DNA of 64,000 nucleotides from Niabella agricola (lineage in GTDB: Bacteria > Bacteroidota > Bacteroidia > Chitinophagales > Chitinophagaceae), in NCBI RefSeq assembly GCF_021538615.1, contig NZ_JAJHIZ010000003.1:4588001-4652000 (forward strand), read 5' to 3'. Shown here piece by piece: positions 9,100-18,737 of the stretch. A program made the position numbers and the translations under genes. Each line of letters opens with the position of its first letter. The stretch's first letter is position 1. The notes under the pieces are model-generated. The model was not told where the DNA came from and did not search any database. It saw only the letters and a program-made list of their open reading frames with translations.

Positions 9100-9984
9100 G
9101 TGGTGCAAAAGGAGAAAATACCTGTTTATTCCATCCGGAACATGATCCCTGAGCCTTTACAGCAAACGGAATTGCAGGCCGAGCACTTTTCTAGATATCT
9201 GGAAAAGCATTACGAACACCTGCACCGGCCACACCGGCATTCCTTTTATCATATGGTACTTTTTACTTCCGGAAAAGGATCGCATACGATCGATTTTGAC
9301 CGGTTTGAAGTGCGGCCTTTCCAGGTATACTGTATGGTTCCGGGACAGGTACACAGCTGGCATTTTACCTCCGCAGTTAATGGTTATGTAGTCAATTTCC
9401 CCGATCATTTTTTCAGGGATTTTTTATACAACCCCTACTACCTGGAACGGTTCCCTTTTTTTAGCGGCATCAGTGCAGAAAGTGTGTTTCAACTGCCGGC
9501 ACCGCTCCATGAAAAGATACCGGCTCTTTTTGAAGAACTGATTGGTTCGGCGCTGGATGCACAGTCGCCTGCTGATATGAACCGGGTGCTTTTATTGCAG
9601 ATCCTGCTATTAATGAGCACTGAAATGGCAGGTCATCCGGCCAAAGCGATTCCTGAACAAAAGAAAATGATTTTACATAACTTGCGGCGGTTAATTGATG
9701 TACATTACAAATCCATCCGGCTGCCGAAAGAATATGCCGATCTGTTGTACATCACGCCCAATCATCTGAATGCGCTTTGTAAAGATCTTTTGGGGCAAAC
9801 AGCAGGGGAGTTGATCCGCAACCGGGTGTTGCTGGAGGCGAAGCGCCTGCTGATCAATGTTAATAAAACAGTAGCTGAAATCGCTTATGAGCTTAATTTT
9901 CAGGATAACTCCTATTTCAACCGCTTTTTTAAGAAATATGAAGGGTTAACCCCCGACGAATTCCGGAGACAATTTTTAAAGTAA
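9100..9984 (+). CDS. AraC family transcriptional regulator
   Basis: 294 residues if the GTG at 9100 is used (GTG again at 9103). The N-terminal cupin-like sensor has RPHRHSFYHMVLFTSGKG, and the C-terminal pair of AraC helix-turn-helices includes EIAYELNFQDNSYFNRFFKKYEG cut short at the family signature. The residues before the first ATG (9142) read KIPVYSIRN, typical of the family's N-terminus, so coding probably begins at a GTG rather than at 9142. That places the start within a few bases of the -7 box. It shares orientation with the LacI gene; target unknown. Confidence 0.92.
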   Translation: MVQKEKIPVYSIRNMIPEPLQQTELQAEHFSRYLEKHYEHLHRPHRHSFYHMVLFTSGKGSHTIDFDRFEVRPFQVYCMVPGQVHSWHFTSAVNGYVVNFPDHFFRDFLYNPYYLERFPFFSGISAESVFQLPAPLHEKIPALFEELIGSALDAQSPADMNRVLLLQILLLMSTEMAGHPAKAIPEQKKMILHNLRRLIDVHYKSIRLPKEYADLLYITPNHLNALCKDLLGQTAGELIRNRVLLEAKRLLINVNKTVAEIAYELNFQDNSYFNRFFKKYEGLTPDEFRRQFLK

Positions 9985-10000
9985 CGTAATAAATAGATAT

Positions 10001-10468
10001 ATGGAACCCGTACCTACAATAAATGCAGCTACTGATAAGGAAAAAGATAAAGTACCCAGTTATTTAAACGTGGTAGCTTCCAAATGCCCGCGGTGCCGCC
10101 GGCACAGTATGTTTGAGGTAAAAAACCCGTACAAGTTAAAAACGACCATGCGCATGTACCAGGCGTGCCCGGTATGTAAACAACCCTTCGAGCTGGAAAC
10201 GGGTTTTTACTTCGGTGCCGGTTATGTAAGCTATGCACTGGCTGTGGCGTTGAGTGTGTCTACCCTGGTGGCCTGGTGGGTATTTATCGGGTTAAGTATT
10301 TATGACGACCGGTGGATCTACTGGCTGATTTTTAATGCCGTTTTTCTTATTTGTATGCAGCCCGTGCTGATGCGCATGGCACGAAGTATCTGGCTTTCTT
10401 TTTTTGTACGCTATGACCGTAAATGGTATGCGAATGCCCCGTCGAGGGTGAAGAAACAAGGTACTTAA
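10001..10468 (+). CDS. DUF983 family membrane protein
   Basis: 155 residues. Two CxxC zinc-ribbon halves are visible, KCPRCRRHSMF and ACPVCKQPFELETGFY. Two hydrophobic segments follow (about residues 73-100 and 108-125), the layout of the DUF983 family. Function is unknown; in other bacteria relatives lie near cytochrome oxidase genes, but not here. It starts 16 bases after the AraC stop. Confidence 0.85.
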   Translation: MEPVPTINAATDKEKDKVPSYLNVVASKCPRCRRHSMFEVKNPYKLKTTMRMYQACPVCKQPFELETGFYFGAGYVSYALAVALSVSTLVAWWVFIGLSIYDDRWIYWLIFNAVFLICMQPVLMRMARSIWLSFFVRYDRKWYANAPSRVKKQGT

Positions 10469-10478
10469 GGATAACTTC

Positions 10479-10509
10479 CTTACCGGTTTCCGGAAGGAGA
10501 TCCGGTAAG
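10479..10509. other. Hairpin between convergent genes
   Basis: CTTACCGG (10479-10486) and CCGGTAAG (10502-10509) form an 8-bp stem. The loop contains the smaller palindrome TTCCGGAA. There is no T-run, so it may be a weak terminator or a REP-like hairpin between DUF983 and DUF1569. Confidence 0.35.
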
Positions 10510-10581
10510 ATGTGCTACTGCAGCCTCGCTGCGGAGGATGTTACGGAGCAGCGAAAGCACACCGGGGAAGGAATCTTGCCG

Positions 10582-11031
10582 TCAGGCATTAAACTGTTTT
10601 AGATGATGATCGGAATGTTTGTAAATAAACTGTCCCAGCTGCTCTTTTGTTAGCATACCAAAAAACCAGTGCAGGAACTGTTCCTGGTCAAATGTACTGT
10701 AACGTTCTACCTGGGTTTTCCATTTCAGCTTTTCGCTTTCGAGATCATGAAGCGGTTGTGTTACTCTAAATGCCGGTGGGGTGGGAGCATTTTTTTTGAA
10801 GGTTGAATCTTCATCCTTCAAGATGGAGTTGATCGCCTGCTTGCCGAAGATGCGCCCGATAAAAGACCGGCTGATTTTTATTTTACCGTAATAATATTCT
10901 TCACAAAGTGCGCAATGCCTTACCATTTGTGTAACGGTCATTTTTCCCCATTGCGGGTTGTCGTTTTCTGTAAGAGAATCAATTCTGCGAATGATTTCCT
11001 GTCTTGTTTCCGGATCGAATATTGACTTCAT
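10582..11031 (-). CDS. DUF1569 (DinB-like) protein
   Basis: 149 residues starting MKSIFDPETRQEII. It matches DUF1569, part of the DinB/YfiT-like four-helix superfamily: WGKMTVTQMVRHCALCEEY near the N-terminus and the C-terminal HWFFGMLTKEQLGQFIYKH followed by SDHHLKQF. The conserved histidines H44 and those of the DHH segment could bind a metal. The biochemical role is unknown. The frame remains open 14 codons upstream, but the ATG at 11031 gives the family-like N-terminus. Confidence 0.8.
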   Translation of the reverse strand: MKSIFDPETRQEIIRRIDSLTENDNPQWGKMTVTQMVRHCALCEEYYYGKIKISRSFIGRIFGKQAINSILKDEDSTFKKNAPTPPAFRVTQPLHDLESEKLKWKTQVERYSTFDQEQFLHWFFGMLTKEQLGQFIYKHSDHHLKQFNA

Positions 11032-11177
11032 TTTTATGGGTTGTTTGTACTGCAAAAATGCAGCCGATGGCATTTTTCAGCTTCTCCAAAATTGCTGTTT
11101 TTCCCGGGCATCCCCGAAAGGACCCGGTAAGCCGTCCTCCAGGTATTTTTGGGGCCGGTCAAAGGTTATGTCAACAT

Positions 11178-12332
11178 TCAGTTTGGGGCTAATGACCGGG
11201 CAAATGCCCGGATGTCATTTGCCAGAAGTGCAGGTTGCTCCCATGCTGCAAAGTGCCCGCCTTCGGGCATTTCGGTCCATCTTTGAATATTAAAAAAACG
11301 TTCGGCAAACTCCCTGGGAGCGGGGATCATGTCTTTGGGGAAAATGGCTGCAGCCGCAGGAACCGGTATTTTTTGGAAGCTGTAAGGTGAATTCGGCGTT
11401 GCCGGAATTGCGGTTTTCATGGTTTCGTAATACAACCGCATTGCGGAAGTGATGGTTTGGGTAGCCCAGTATAGGGTGAGATTAGCAAGCAGTTCATCTT
11501 TTGTATATGCGTTTTCAAGATCGCCTTTTATATCGCTCCAGGTGTAAAACTTTTCGATGATCCATGCTGCCAGCCCCGCCGGGGAATCGTTCAGGGCATA
11601 CCCCAGGGTTTGGGGTTTTGTACTTTGCAGCAGGGCATATCCGCCTTCTGTTTGTTGCCATTGTTTTCCCGCTTCGAGGTATTTTTTTTCTGCCTGGCTT
11701 AATTCGCCGCCAGGGATGGTTAAGATCCTTGTAAACGGTATATCTGTAAGATGCAGCGCCAGCAGGCTGTTTGTGTGGTGTAAGGCCAGCTGTTCGGCAA
11801 TGGTGCTGCCCCAGTCGCCGCCATGTACAAAAAAATTTTTATAGCCCAATTCATTTGACATGAGGGATGCAAACAGCCCCGCTATTTTTTGCGGGTTCAT
11901 TCCGTTAGCCATAGCTGGCCTGGAAAAGCCATAACCGGGGATGGAAGGCACTACCACATCAAAGGAGTTCCCATTTGCATCTGCCTGCGTTAAAAGGGGA
12001 ATGAGTTTTACAAAGCGGAGGAAGCTATCCGGAAAGCCGTGTATCAATAGCAGAGGTGTAGAAACCTGTCCTTTCCCTCTTTCATGAATGAAATGAATTT
12101 CAGAACCATCTATTGTTGTTGTAAATTGCTGAAAGGTGTTTAGATAAGACTCCTGTTTTTTCCAGTCAAAATCGTTCTGCCAATACCGGCAAAGTTCCTG
12201 CAGGTACAATTTATTGGTGCCGGTATCCCATCCTGCATCGTTCATCGCCCCGGCCCAGCGCGTGGCGGCCAGGCGGTTACGCAAATCGTCCAATACAGAT
12301 TGCGGAACATCAATTTTAAATGGCTGTTTCAT
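11178..12332 (-). CDS. Epoxide hydrolase-like alpha/beta hydrolase (EHN type)
   Basis: 384 residues. The N-terminal EHN region (FKIDVPQSVLDDLRNRLAAT, WAGAM) is followed by an alpha/beta hydrolase fold. Active-site features are the oxyanion segment HGFPDS, the nucleophile motif GGDWGS (D173) and the catalytic His in GGHFAAWEQP (H360). Family members open epoxide rings by an ester intermediate; the natural substrate here is unknown. There is no signal peptide, so it is cytosolic. Monocistronic. Confidence 0.88.
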   Translation of the reverse strand: MKQPFKIDVPQSVLDDLRNRLAATRWAGAMNDAGWDTGTNKLYLQELCRYWQNDFDWKKQESYLNTFQQFTTTIDGSEIHFIHERGKGQVSTPLLLIHGFPDSFLRFVKLIPLLTQADANGNSFDVVVPSIPGYGFSRPAMANGMNPQKIAGLFASLMSNELGYKNFFVHGGDWGSTIAEQLALHHTNSLLALHLTDIPFTRILTIPGGELSQAEKKYLEAGKQWQQTEGGYALLQSTKPQTLGYALNDSPAGLAAWIIEKFYTWSDIKGDLENAYTKDELLANLTLYWATQTITSAMRLYYETMKTAIPATPNSPYSFQKIPVPAAAAIFPKDMIPAPREFAERFFNIQRWTEMPEGGHFAAWEQPALLANDIRAFARSLAPN

Positions 12333-12449
12333 AAATTAAGAATGATATGGTTAGATGTAAATGCCGGTCGGCTGCCCCAGGACCGTACCGCAACTGATCA
12401 GCGGTATAAAGGTACGCTATAAAGTTAACAAGGAACGCAGGCCTGCCGA

Positions 12450-12752
12450 TCAGCAACAATCGTGCAGCACACGGTCATGCACAATTACGAATGCCATCCA
12501 CACTACAACCAGGATCAACAGCAAATTAACGACGGTGAGTGATGTGTAGTAGTGCTGCTGAAAATGATGAGGTCTGCCGTTAATCTTTTTTGCGAAAAAC
12601 CTGGAGGCAATGGGAATGAGAGTCACAAACAATAACACCAAGATGCCCGGGTAAAGACCGGTGAAGGCGATGCCGATCACACTAAGTAATGCTGCCGACA
12701 GGGTTATTACCGTTGAAAGCGCAGTTACAGTGCTGAATGCTTTTGTTTTCAT
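12450..12752 (-). CDS. Small three-TM membrane protein
   Basis: 100 residues from the ATG at 12752. Hydrophobic stretches appear near residues 5-27, 30-50 and 68-90 (VVNLLLILVVVWMAFVIVH). A basic, His-rich loop (KKINGRPHHFQQHYY) lies between the second and third. No family recognised. An exact -7 box lies upstream on the same strand at 12822-12815, which supports it as a real gene. Confidence 0.65.
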   Translation of the reverse strand: MKTKAFSTVTALSTVITLSAALLSVIGIAFTGLYPGILVLLFVTLIPIASRFFAKKINGRPHHFQQHYYTSLTVVNLLLILVVVWMAFVIVHDRVLHDCC

Positions 12753-12814
12753 TTCGACAATATTAAATTTAAGAATATTTGACAACCTAAAGTTATTGAA
12801 AGTGCTTTGGATTG

Positions 12815-12822
12815 CAAAGTTA
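12815..12822 (-). promoter_or_regulatory. -7 promoter box TAACTTTG
   Basis: An exact TAnnTTTG match on the minus strand about 60 bases before the small membrane protein start. A second, one-mismatch copy TAACTTTA lies closer, near 12794-12787. Confidence 0.4.
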
Positions 12823-12969
12823 AAAGCTCCGCTTCCGCCGGTTTGTTTTGTCTGTAAATAGTGCGCTAAAACCGTGTTTTATTGTTGGCGGAGGAGGGGA
12901 TCAATTGCTTGTCTCCGGGTTTGGGTTTTTTTGCCACGCCCATCCTGTTATCGACAATCCTCCTTGTTT

Positions 12970-13746
12970 TTAACGCTCCATTTCGTCGAAATAATGCATC
13001 ACTTTCACTTCTGTTTGATTTTGAAGCCGTACATTGTTACCGTAAAGATCTGTCCGCAATTGTTTGTATAGTAAGACTGCATTTCTTAAACTATTTAACA
13101 AGGATTGTTTGTTGTAGGCCGGAATAGTAAGTTTTAGCAGGTTGAGGTCGGCGGTACATAATTCGGTTTCGACTTTTCTCACACCTCGGGGCAGGGTCTT
13201 ATTTTTAACATGCAATAGAGGACCAAGCACCGCCATTCTTAAAAAACCGGAAAAGTCGTAGGCTTCCAGGTACTCACCCCGGCCTATTTTCAATAAGGCG
13301 TAATGTATCCAGATCCAGAAGCGGTCTTCAATCCATTGATAGTCGGGGTATGGAAACCTTGCCTCGGAGTTGTTAATTGCGTACTCAAGTTGTCTGTTCT
13401 TGTCGAGCAATACCATTGGTGTTTCAATACGATGGTGAAATTCCTCAAGCGTTACAAATTTCAGATCAACGTGCAGGAGCGGGTTGTCATAGAGGCAAAT
13501 CAGGACCCTGGGTTCGCCCACATGCTCCCCTGTAAACCCGGATAAAAGATTGCCGAGCTTTTTTGCATAGTCAAGCATCTGGTCTTTGTTGTCCGTAATT
13601 TTTTGCTTCGTTACCAGAATCAGATCAAGATCGGAGTATTCATCCAGTTCATTTGTGAGCCAGGACCCGGCAACCGCCAGTCCAATAATATGGTCATCGG
13701 TTTTTAATATCTCCGTTGCATTGTTTGCAAAAACCTGCTGTTTCAT
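12970..13746 (-). CDS. Nucleotidyltransferase-fold (aminoglycoside adenylyltransferase-like) protein
   Basis: 258 residues. The N-terminus carries the polymerase-beta-type signature GSWLTNELDEYSDLDLIL, that is GS followed by DxD, where the two Asp bind Mg-nucleotide. The rest is helical, as in ANT-like kanamycin/streptomycin adenylyltransferase relatives. It could adenylylate a small molecule or protein; antibiotic resistance cannot be claimed. The gene lies in a patch (about 13-16.4 kb) whose base composition is visibly AT-richer than its neighbours. Confidence 0.75.
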   Translation of the reverse strand: MKQQVFANNATEILKTDDHIIGLAVAGSWLTNELDEYSDLDLILVTKQKITDNKDQMLDYAKKLGNLLSGFTGEHVGEPRVLICLYDNPLLHVDLKFVTLEEFHHRIETPMVLLDKNRQLEYAINNSEARFPYPDYQWIEDRFWIWIHYALLKIGRGEYLEAYDFSGFLRMAVLGPLLHVKNKTLPRGVRKVETELCTADLNLLKLTIPAYNKQSLLNSLRNAVLLYKQLRTDLYGNNVRLQNQTEVKVMHYFDEMER

Positions 13747-13954
13747 TTTTCTGTTTTTGGGTTGTCTGTATCGGTTCAGGATCGTTCGCTGATGCTTATT
13801 TTATCGCAGCTACTCCGTCCATTTTTTCAACTCGGGATTGTTTCCTGATATATCTTACGATCGGGTTGGTTCAATTATTTGCCATGCGTTTTTTTTTAAA
13901 GAATTCCTTGTAGATGGAGTCCGATCGTTCAGGAAGCCGCCCGGAGTAGCGTTT

Positions 13955-15418
13955 TTATGGTCCTTTCAGCTCATTGATAATCGTTTCAATTCGCTGGTTG
14001 TAATAATCGATACTGTCCTTATATCTATCGGTGTCCTGGTCCACGGCTTTGTAAATGAATTGATAGCTTTTTATTCGCAACGCACAGTAATCTAACAGTT
14101 TTTTATTTCTGTCATGAATAGCATCCGGTAGCTTTAATTGCTCCAGTTCATTGATCAGTTTGATGTTCTCCTGCCAGTAATAAATACCGCTGTCCTTGAT
14201 CTGTAGAAGCAGTTTGTTCTTTGGTGTATGCTGCGGCAGGCTGTAAATTCCCAGTGCGGCTGTTTCTCTCAAAACAAATGTCTTCATTTTCGCATCATAA
14301 TTGCCAATGTCGTTTGGTAGCTTTTTATAAATGTAAAAGGAAACTGAAAGTACCAAGACAGCAAGAATGCCGGTTGTTTTGTATTCCTGGTTCTTGTTGC
14401 CGGTATGTTTAAGCCCCGGGAAATAGGCATAGCCAATAAGGAGGCCGCTGATAAGCCCGCCAATATGTGCGGCGTTATCAATGCCGCCTTTGAGACCATT
14501 GAGTAAATTGTAGCCTACGAAGACCCCGATACTGGTGAGGAAGGCTTTCCTGGCTGATTTTTCAATATGGTTTGTTGTCAGCAATGCGAGAAAAACGCCA
14601 TACAACCCAAAGATTGCACCGGATGCGCCTGCGCTGACCGTCAGATCGTGCCACCACAAACTTGTTACACTGGCCGCAATACCGGTTAATAAATAGGCGG
14701 CTGCAAACCTGGTTGTGCCCAGCAGGGGCTCTAAAAGCAAACCGATGTAAAGGAGGGCATACAGGTTCATGAACAAATGGAAGATCCCAATATGGATAAA
14801 ACAGCTGGTGACCAGGCGCCACCATTCGCCGCTTAATGTTATTGGCCGGAAATTTGCACCCCAGCTGATCAGACTTCCGCTATCCGGTACTAGAATATTG
14901 ACGCCGGATGCAATCATGAGGAGGAAGATGACAATATTGAGGTCGATTAAGATCGGTGTAATGAAATAGCCCTTTGTGGGTTTGAAGAAGGAAAGAAAAC
15001 CTGCGAAATTTGTCTTTGTCACTGGCGGCGGCCCGCCAGCTGGGCTGGTTCCGGTCAGGGCTGGTTGCAGCTCTTCATATCGCTGAGCCAGCATTTGGGG
15101 AGTGAAATCGTTTTTTATTTCGTTAACTGTAGATAACAGGTTTTCAATGTTCTCTTTGTTTTTGCCCCAGTCAACAACCTGGTTTCCGGTGCATTCGCTT
15201 TTCAACCGGGCTTCCCGGTTTTCAATGGTCAGCTCAATTGCTTCACTCCAGGACTTCGCGGAAAATTTGGTATAGGCAACAAAACCCGTTTCACTTATGT
15301 TGCCGATATTCCAGTTCAGTTTTTTTGCAGCTTCTAATGCGATAACGAGAAATTGTTCTCTTGAAAAATTGTCAAGTGAAACATCCTGTGTGTATTTTGG
15401 GGAAAGGCTCATTGCCAT
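13955..15418 (-). CDS. Rhomboid family intramembrane serine protease
   Basis: 487 residues. A cytosolic N-terminal domain of about 150 residues precedes the rhomboid core. The core shows the HxxxN motif HLFMN (H214, N218), the catalytic serine in GASGAIFG (S266) and the catalytic histidine in DNAAHIGGLISG (H318). Six membrane segments fit between about residues 152 and 350. A C-terminal hydrophilic tail of about 110 residues follows one more hydrophobic segment (ILAVLVLSVSFYIY). Rhomboids cleave transmembrane helices; the substrate is unknown. The exported protein gene downstream in orientation order (15478-16353) is only 59 bases upstream of its start, on the same strand. Confidence 0.92.
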   Translation of the reverse strand: MAMSLSPKYTQDVSLDNFSREQFLVIALEAAKKLNWNIGNISETGFVAYTKFSAKSWSEAIELTIENREARLKSECTGNQVVDWGKNKENIENLLSTVNEIKNDFTPQMLAQRYEELQPALTGTSPAGGPPPVTKTNFAGFLSFFKPTKGYFITPILIDLNIVIFLLMIASGVNILVPDSGSLISWGANFRPITLSGEWWRLVTSCFIHIGIFHLFMNLYALLYIGLLLEPLLGTTRFAAAYLLTGIAASVTSLWWHDLTVSAGASGAIFGLYGVFLALLTTNHIEKSARKAFLTSIGVFVGYNLLNGLKGGIDNAAHIGGLISGLLIGYAYFPGLKHTGNKNQEYKTTGILAVLVLSVSFYIYKKLPNDIGNYDAKMKTFVLRETAALGIYSLPQHTPKNKLLLQIKDSGIYYWQENIKLINELEQLKLPDAIHDRNKKLLDYCALRIKSYQFIYKAVDQDTDRYKDSIDYYNQRIETIINELKGP

Positions 15419-15477
15419 AGCCGATTTGTTTATAGCGGTTTAATGAATAGAAGGCGGTTTTATTTGCCATCATGATT

Positions 15478-16353
15478 TTAATGCTTTGTATAGAAATGCT
15501 TTCTAAGGGTTGTCGTTTTTTTGCCAACTTTTTCCGTCATTCGAAACAGCGTCCCATCAATATTATATTCAAATTCTTGTGTTCTTGGAATTATTTTGAT
15601 TTCTCGCTTTGATACACCAATTTCATTGATATAAACGATTGGCTGGATCGCATACCCGTTTAACCGGATACAACGGTTTGATCCGTCAAAAATAAATTCT
15701 TCTTTTCTTTTGTTGTTGCTTAGTTCCTGATGGTAGGCTATTTCATAATTGTTATTTGTGTTGACGATATACGAAAAGATTGACTTTACTTGGGGCATTG
15801 ATTGGTATATTTCAATTTTAGTTAGTATGTCGGCTTCATTGTAATAGTAAATCTTTTCTAACCTAAAACTGTCATAGCCTTTTTTTGTGTAGTATCTTGA
15901 GATCTGATTTTTACTGTTGTACAGTTTTACATTTGTAACCAGAGAGGTGGTGTCCCGGTTGTAAATATATTCTTTTACCTCATTTCCCAGGCTATCATAC
16001 TCGTATTCAAAGATCCGCTGGTCTTCTGAAGGATAAGAATCTATTATTATTTGGTGGAGTTTTTTGTCGGCAGTATATACATAGCGTTCATTTACTGAAA
16101 GCATATTGTTATAAAAATCCTGTTTGTTAAGGATATTGCCTTCTTTGTCATAGGTAATTGTGCAGGCTTTTGTTGAGTCTAATTTTTTCTTTTGTGAATT
16201 GTATTCATAAATTGTTTCCATAGCTATATTGTTTTTCGCTAAGTCAGATTTTGAGTTTCTGAATTTGTCTGGATAAATAATCTCACTCAGGTCCTGACCT
16301 GCCACCGGAAAGCTGAAGAGGAGCGGAAGGATAAAAAAGGATAGTTGTTTCAT
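15478..16353 (-). CDS. Exported YD-repeat-like hypothetical protein
   Basis: 291 residues with a signal peptide (FFILPLLFSFPVAGQ, cleaved about residue 19). The mature part alternates short beta hairpins with YEYDSLGNEVKEYIYN-type segments, resembling isolated YD/RHS-like repeats without an RHS core. There is no lipobox and no cysteine cluster. It is notably AT-rich compared with the flanking DNA. It lies 59 bases before the rhomboid gene and may be cotranscribed with it. Function unknown. Confidence 0.75.
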   Translation of the reverse strand: MKQLSFFILPLLFSFPVAGQDLSEIIYPDKFRNSKSDLAKNNIAMETIYEYNSQKKKLDSTKACTITYDKEGNILNKQDFYNNMLSVNERYVYTADKKLHQIIIDSYPSEDQRIFEYEYDSLGNEVKEYIYNRDTTSLVTNVKLYNSKNQISRYYTKKGYDSFRLEKIYYYNEADILTKIEIYQSMPQVKSIFSYIVNTNNNYEIAYHQELSNNKRKEEFIFDGSNRCIRLNGYAIQPIVYINEIGVSKREIKIIPRTQEFEYNIDGTLFRMTEKVGKKTTTLRKHFYTKH

Positions 16354-16742
16354 TTTGGTTTTATTCTGATTGTTAATGAGCGGTAACTATTACCGGAATC
16401 AGATAGGCATCTGTTTCTAAGTTCACAATGGGTGTAAGCTTTGCTGCTATTAAGAGTGTGAGCAGTAATAAATATTTCGTGGTCGCATTATATTGTTTAA
16501 CTGGTTGCTGCTGTCAAATATACATCTAGGGTTTTGGGTAATGTTAATTTTTTCATATATAATTTTTATTAATGGATGCGGTGTCCGACCGGTTTGCGGT
16601 AGCCACGGTTCCTTAAAGCCGCCACATGCACGGCAGTACAAAGGTGCGACGCAAGGAAGTTGAGCATAGTACTGAAGCTTATCAAATGAAAATCAATGAA
16701 TTATCTATTTGAGAGTGATTAGGTGAATCCCCCGGAATTTCG
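16354..16742. other. Intergenic region upstream of rpsA
   Basis: About 390 bases between the divergent exported protein and rpsA. I see no convincing gene. A 63-codon minus-strand frame at 16450-16641 has no start context or family resemblance. The right end carries the rpsA promoter. Confidence 0.5.
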
Positions 16743-16750
16743 TAACTTTG
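16743..16750 (+). promoter_or_regulatory. -7 promoter box TAACTTTG for rpsA
   Basis: An exact TAnnTTTG match 32 bases before the rpsA ATG at 16783. A TTTG also occurs at 16708-16711 but is spaced too far for a standard -33 element. Confidence 0.6.
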
Positions 16751-16782
16751 CAGTCCGAATTTAAAAACCTTCGGATTTATTT

Positions 16783-18717
16783 ATGTTTCAATTATTTTTT
16801 AAACAATTAAACGCTGATGCACAGGAGAATGCGGGCGCTGCCGGAGAACCGGTAGAAGAAGCATCTACAGCGACAACCACTGCACCTGTAGAAGCCGCTA
16901 AACCGGCGGAAGCACCCGCTGCGGTAGAAACTGCGCACGACGACTTCGATTGGAGCGTGGACAAACGCAATGTTTCTTCTTACTCCAAAGAAGAAAAAGA
17001 AAAGTACGACAAAGTGTATGAAAACACCTTCGTGCAATTAAACGACGGTGAACTGATCAACGGTACCGTTGTAGGTATTACCAACACAGATGTGGTATTG
17101 AATATCGGTTTTAAAAGCGATGGTTTGATCTCTCTGAATGAATTCCGCGATCTTCAGGGTTTGAAAGTAGGTGATGAAGTAGAAGTGATGATCGTTGAGA
17201 AAGAAGACCGGGATGGTCATCTGAACCTGAGCCGTAAGCAAGCCCGCACTACCCGCGCATGGGAGCGTATTGTGGAAGTAAACAAAACAGGTGAAGTAGT
17301 TACCGGACAGGTTACTTCAAAAACAAAAGGTGGTTTGATTGTAGATGTATTTGGTATGGAAACCTTCCTGCCAGGTTCTCAGATCGATGTGAAGCCCGTT
17401 ACCGATTACGACCAGTTTGTGGGTAAAACCATGGAATTTAAAGTGGTTAAGATCAACGAAACCATTAAGAATGCCGTGGTATCGCACAAAGCGCTTATCG
17501 AGAGCGATATTGAAGCACAACGTGCTGAGATCATCGGTAAACTGGAAAAAGGTCAGGTACTGGAAGGTACTGTTAAGAACATCACCGACTTTGGTGCGTT
17601 TATGGACCTGGGTGGACTGGATGGTTTACTGTATATCACCGATATTTCATGGGGACGCATTTCTCATCCGAACGAAGTACTGAAGATCGATCAGAAAGTG
17701 AACGTGGTGGTACTGGATTTCGACGACGAGAAAAAACGCATCAGCCTGGGTCTGAAACAACTGACTCCGCACCCATGGGATGTGCTGCCTGAAGGCATTG
17801 TTGAAGGCAATACTGTGAAAGGTAAAGTGGTGAATATTGAAGACTACGGTGCATTCCTGGAAATCACTCCGGGTGTGGAAGGTCTGGTTCACGTAAGTGA
17901 AATTACATGGGCGAACACGCCTGTGAATGCGAAAGACTTCTTCAAGCTGGGTGATGAGCACGAAGCGAAGATTGTAACGCTGGATAAAGATACCCGCAAA
18001 ATGAGCCTGTCTATTAAACAACTGACAGAAGACCCATGGAGCGATATCGAAACCCGTTTTGCAGAAGGTACCAAACATACCGGCGAAGTGAAGAACATCA
18101 CCAACTACGGTGTGTTTGTAGAACTGGCACAGGGTATCGGTGGTATGATCCATATCAGCGACCTGAGCTGGCTGAAACGCTTCAACCATCCGGGTGAGTA
18201 TACGAAAGTGGGCGAGAATATTGACGTGATCATCCTGGGAATCGACAAAGAAAACCGCAAACTACAGCTGGGACACAAACAGCTGGAGGAAGATCCCTGG
18301 AATACCCTTCAGGACACTTTTGCCATCGGCAGTGTGCATGAAGGAACCATCGTTCGCAGAGATGATAAAGGTGCTACCGTTCAGCTGCCTTACGGCCTGG
18401 AAGGTTTTGCTCCCAACCGTCACCTGGCTACACAGGATGGTAAGTCTGTAAGCTTAGACGAAACCGCTCCGTTCATGGTGATCGAATTCGATCGCAATGA
18501 AAAGCGCATTGTATTGTCTCATACCCGCGTTTGGGAACAATCCGCATACGAAGAAAGAGAATCTGTGAAGAAAGATGCACGCGCTGAAGCGGAAAAAACC
18601 AAAAAAGCGGTGAAGAATATCCAGAGCAAGGTTGAAAAAGCAACCCTGGGTGACCTGAGCGCTTTAGCGGATATCCGTAAAAAACTGGATCAGGAAAATT
18701 CTGGTAAATCAGAATAA
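16783..18717 (+). CDS. rpsA: 30S ribosomal protein S1
   Basis: 644 residues. An Ala/Pro/Glu-rich N-terminal extension (about residues 10-50) precedes six S1 OB-fold repeats, at roughly 85-150, 166-235, 255-325, 340-412, 427-498 and 512-582. Repeats 3-5 have the canonical ITDFGAFMDL, IEDYGAFLEI and ITNYGVFVEL strands. The C-terminal tail is Lys/Ala/Glu-rich. S1 binds mRNA and supports initiation, which matters in a phylum that rarely uses Shine-Dalgarno pairing. Codon use is strongly biased compared with neighbours, as expected for a highly expressed gene. Confidence 0.97.
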   Translation: MFQLFFKQLNADAQENAGAAGEPVEEASTATTTAPVEAAKPAEAPAAVETAHDDFDWSVDKRNVSSYSKEEKEKYDKVYENTFVQLNDGELINGTVVGITNTDVVLNIGFKSDGLISLNEFRDLQGLKVGDEVEVMIVEKEDRDGHLNLSRKQARTTRAWERIVEVNKTGEVVTGQVTSKTKGGLIVDVFGMETFLPGSQIDVKPVTDYDQFVGKTMEFKVVKINETIKNAVVSHKALIESDIEAQRAEIIGKLEKGQVLEGTVKNITDFGAFMDLGGLDGLLYITDISWGRISHPNEVLKIDQKVNVVVLDFDDEKKRISLGLKQLTPHPWDVLPEGIVEGNTVKGKVVNIEDYGAFLEITPGVEGLVHVSEITWANTPVNAKDFFKLGDEHEAKIVTLDKDTRKMSLSIKQLTEDPWSDIETRFAEGTKHTGEVKNITNYGVFVELAQGIGGMIHISDLSWLKRFNHPGEYTKVGENIDVIILGIDKENRKLQLGHKQLEEDPWNTLQDTFAIGSVHEGTIVRRDDKGATVQLPYGLEGFAPNRHLATQDGKSVSLDETAPFMVIEFDRNEKRIVLSHTRVWEQSAYEERESVKKDARAEAEKTKKAVKNIQSKVEKATLGDLSALADIRKKLDQENSGKSE

Positions 18718-18737
18718 TCCGGCTCGTTTTGATATTG

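Noticed and set aside
12970..13746. Antibiotic-resistance adenylyltransferase
   Set aside because: Only the general nucleotidyltransferase signature is visible; nothing supports a specific drug as substrate.
16450..16641. 63-codon minus-strand frame before rpsA
   Set aside because: No family resemblance or promoter; composition looks non-coding.
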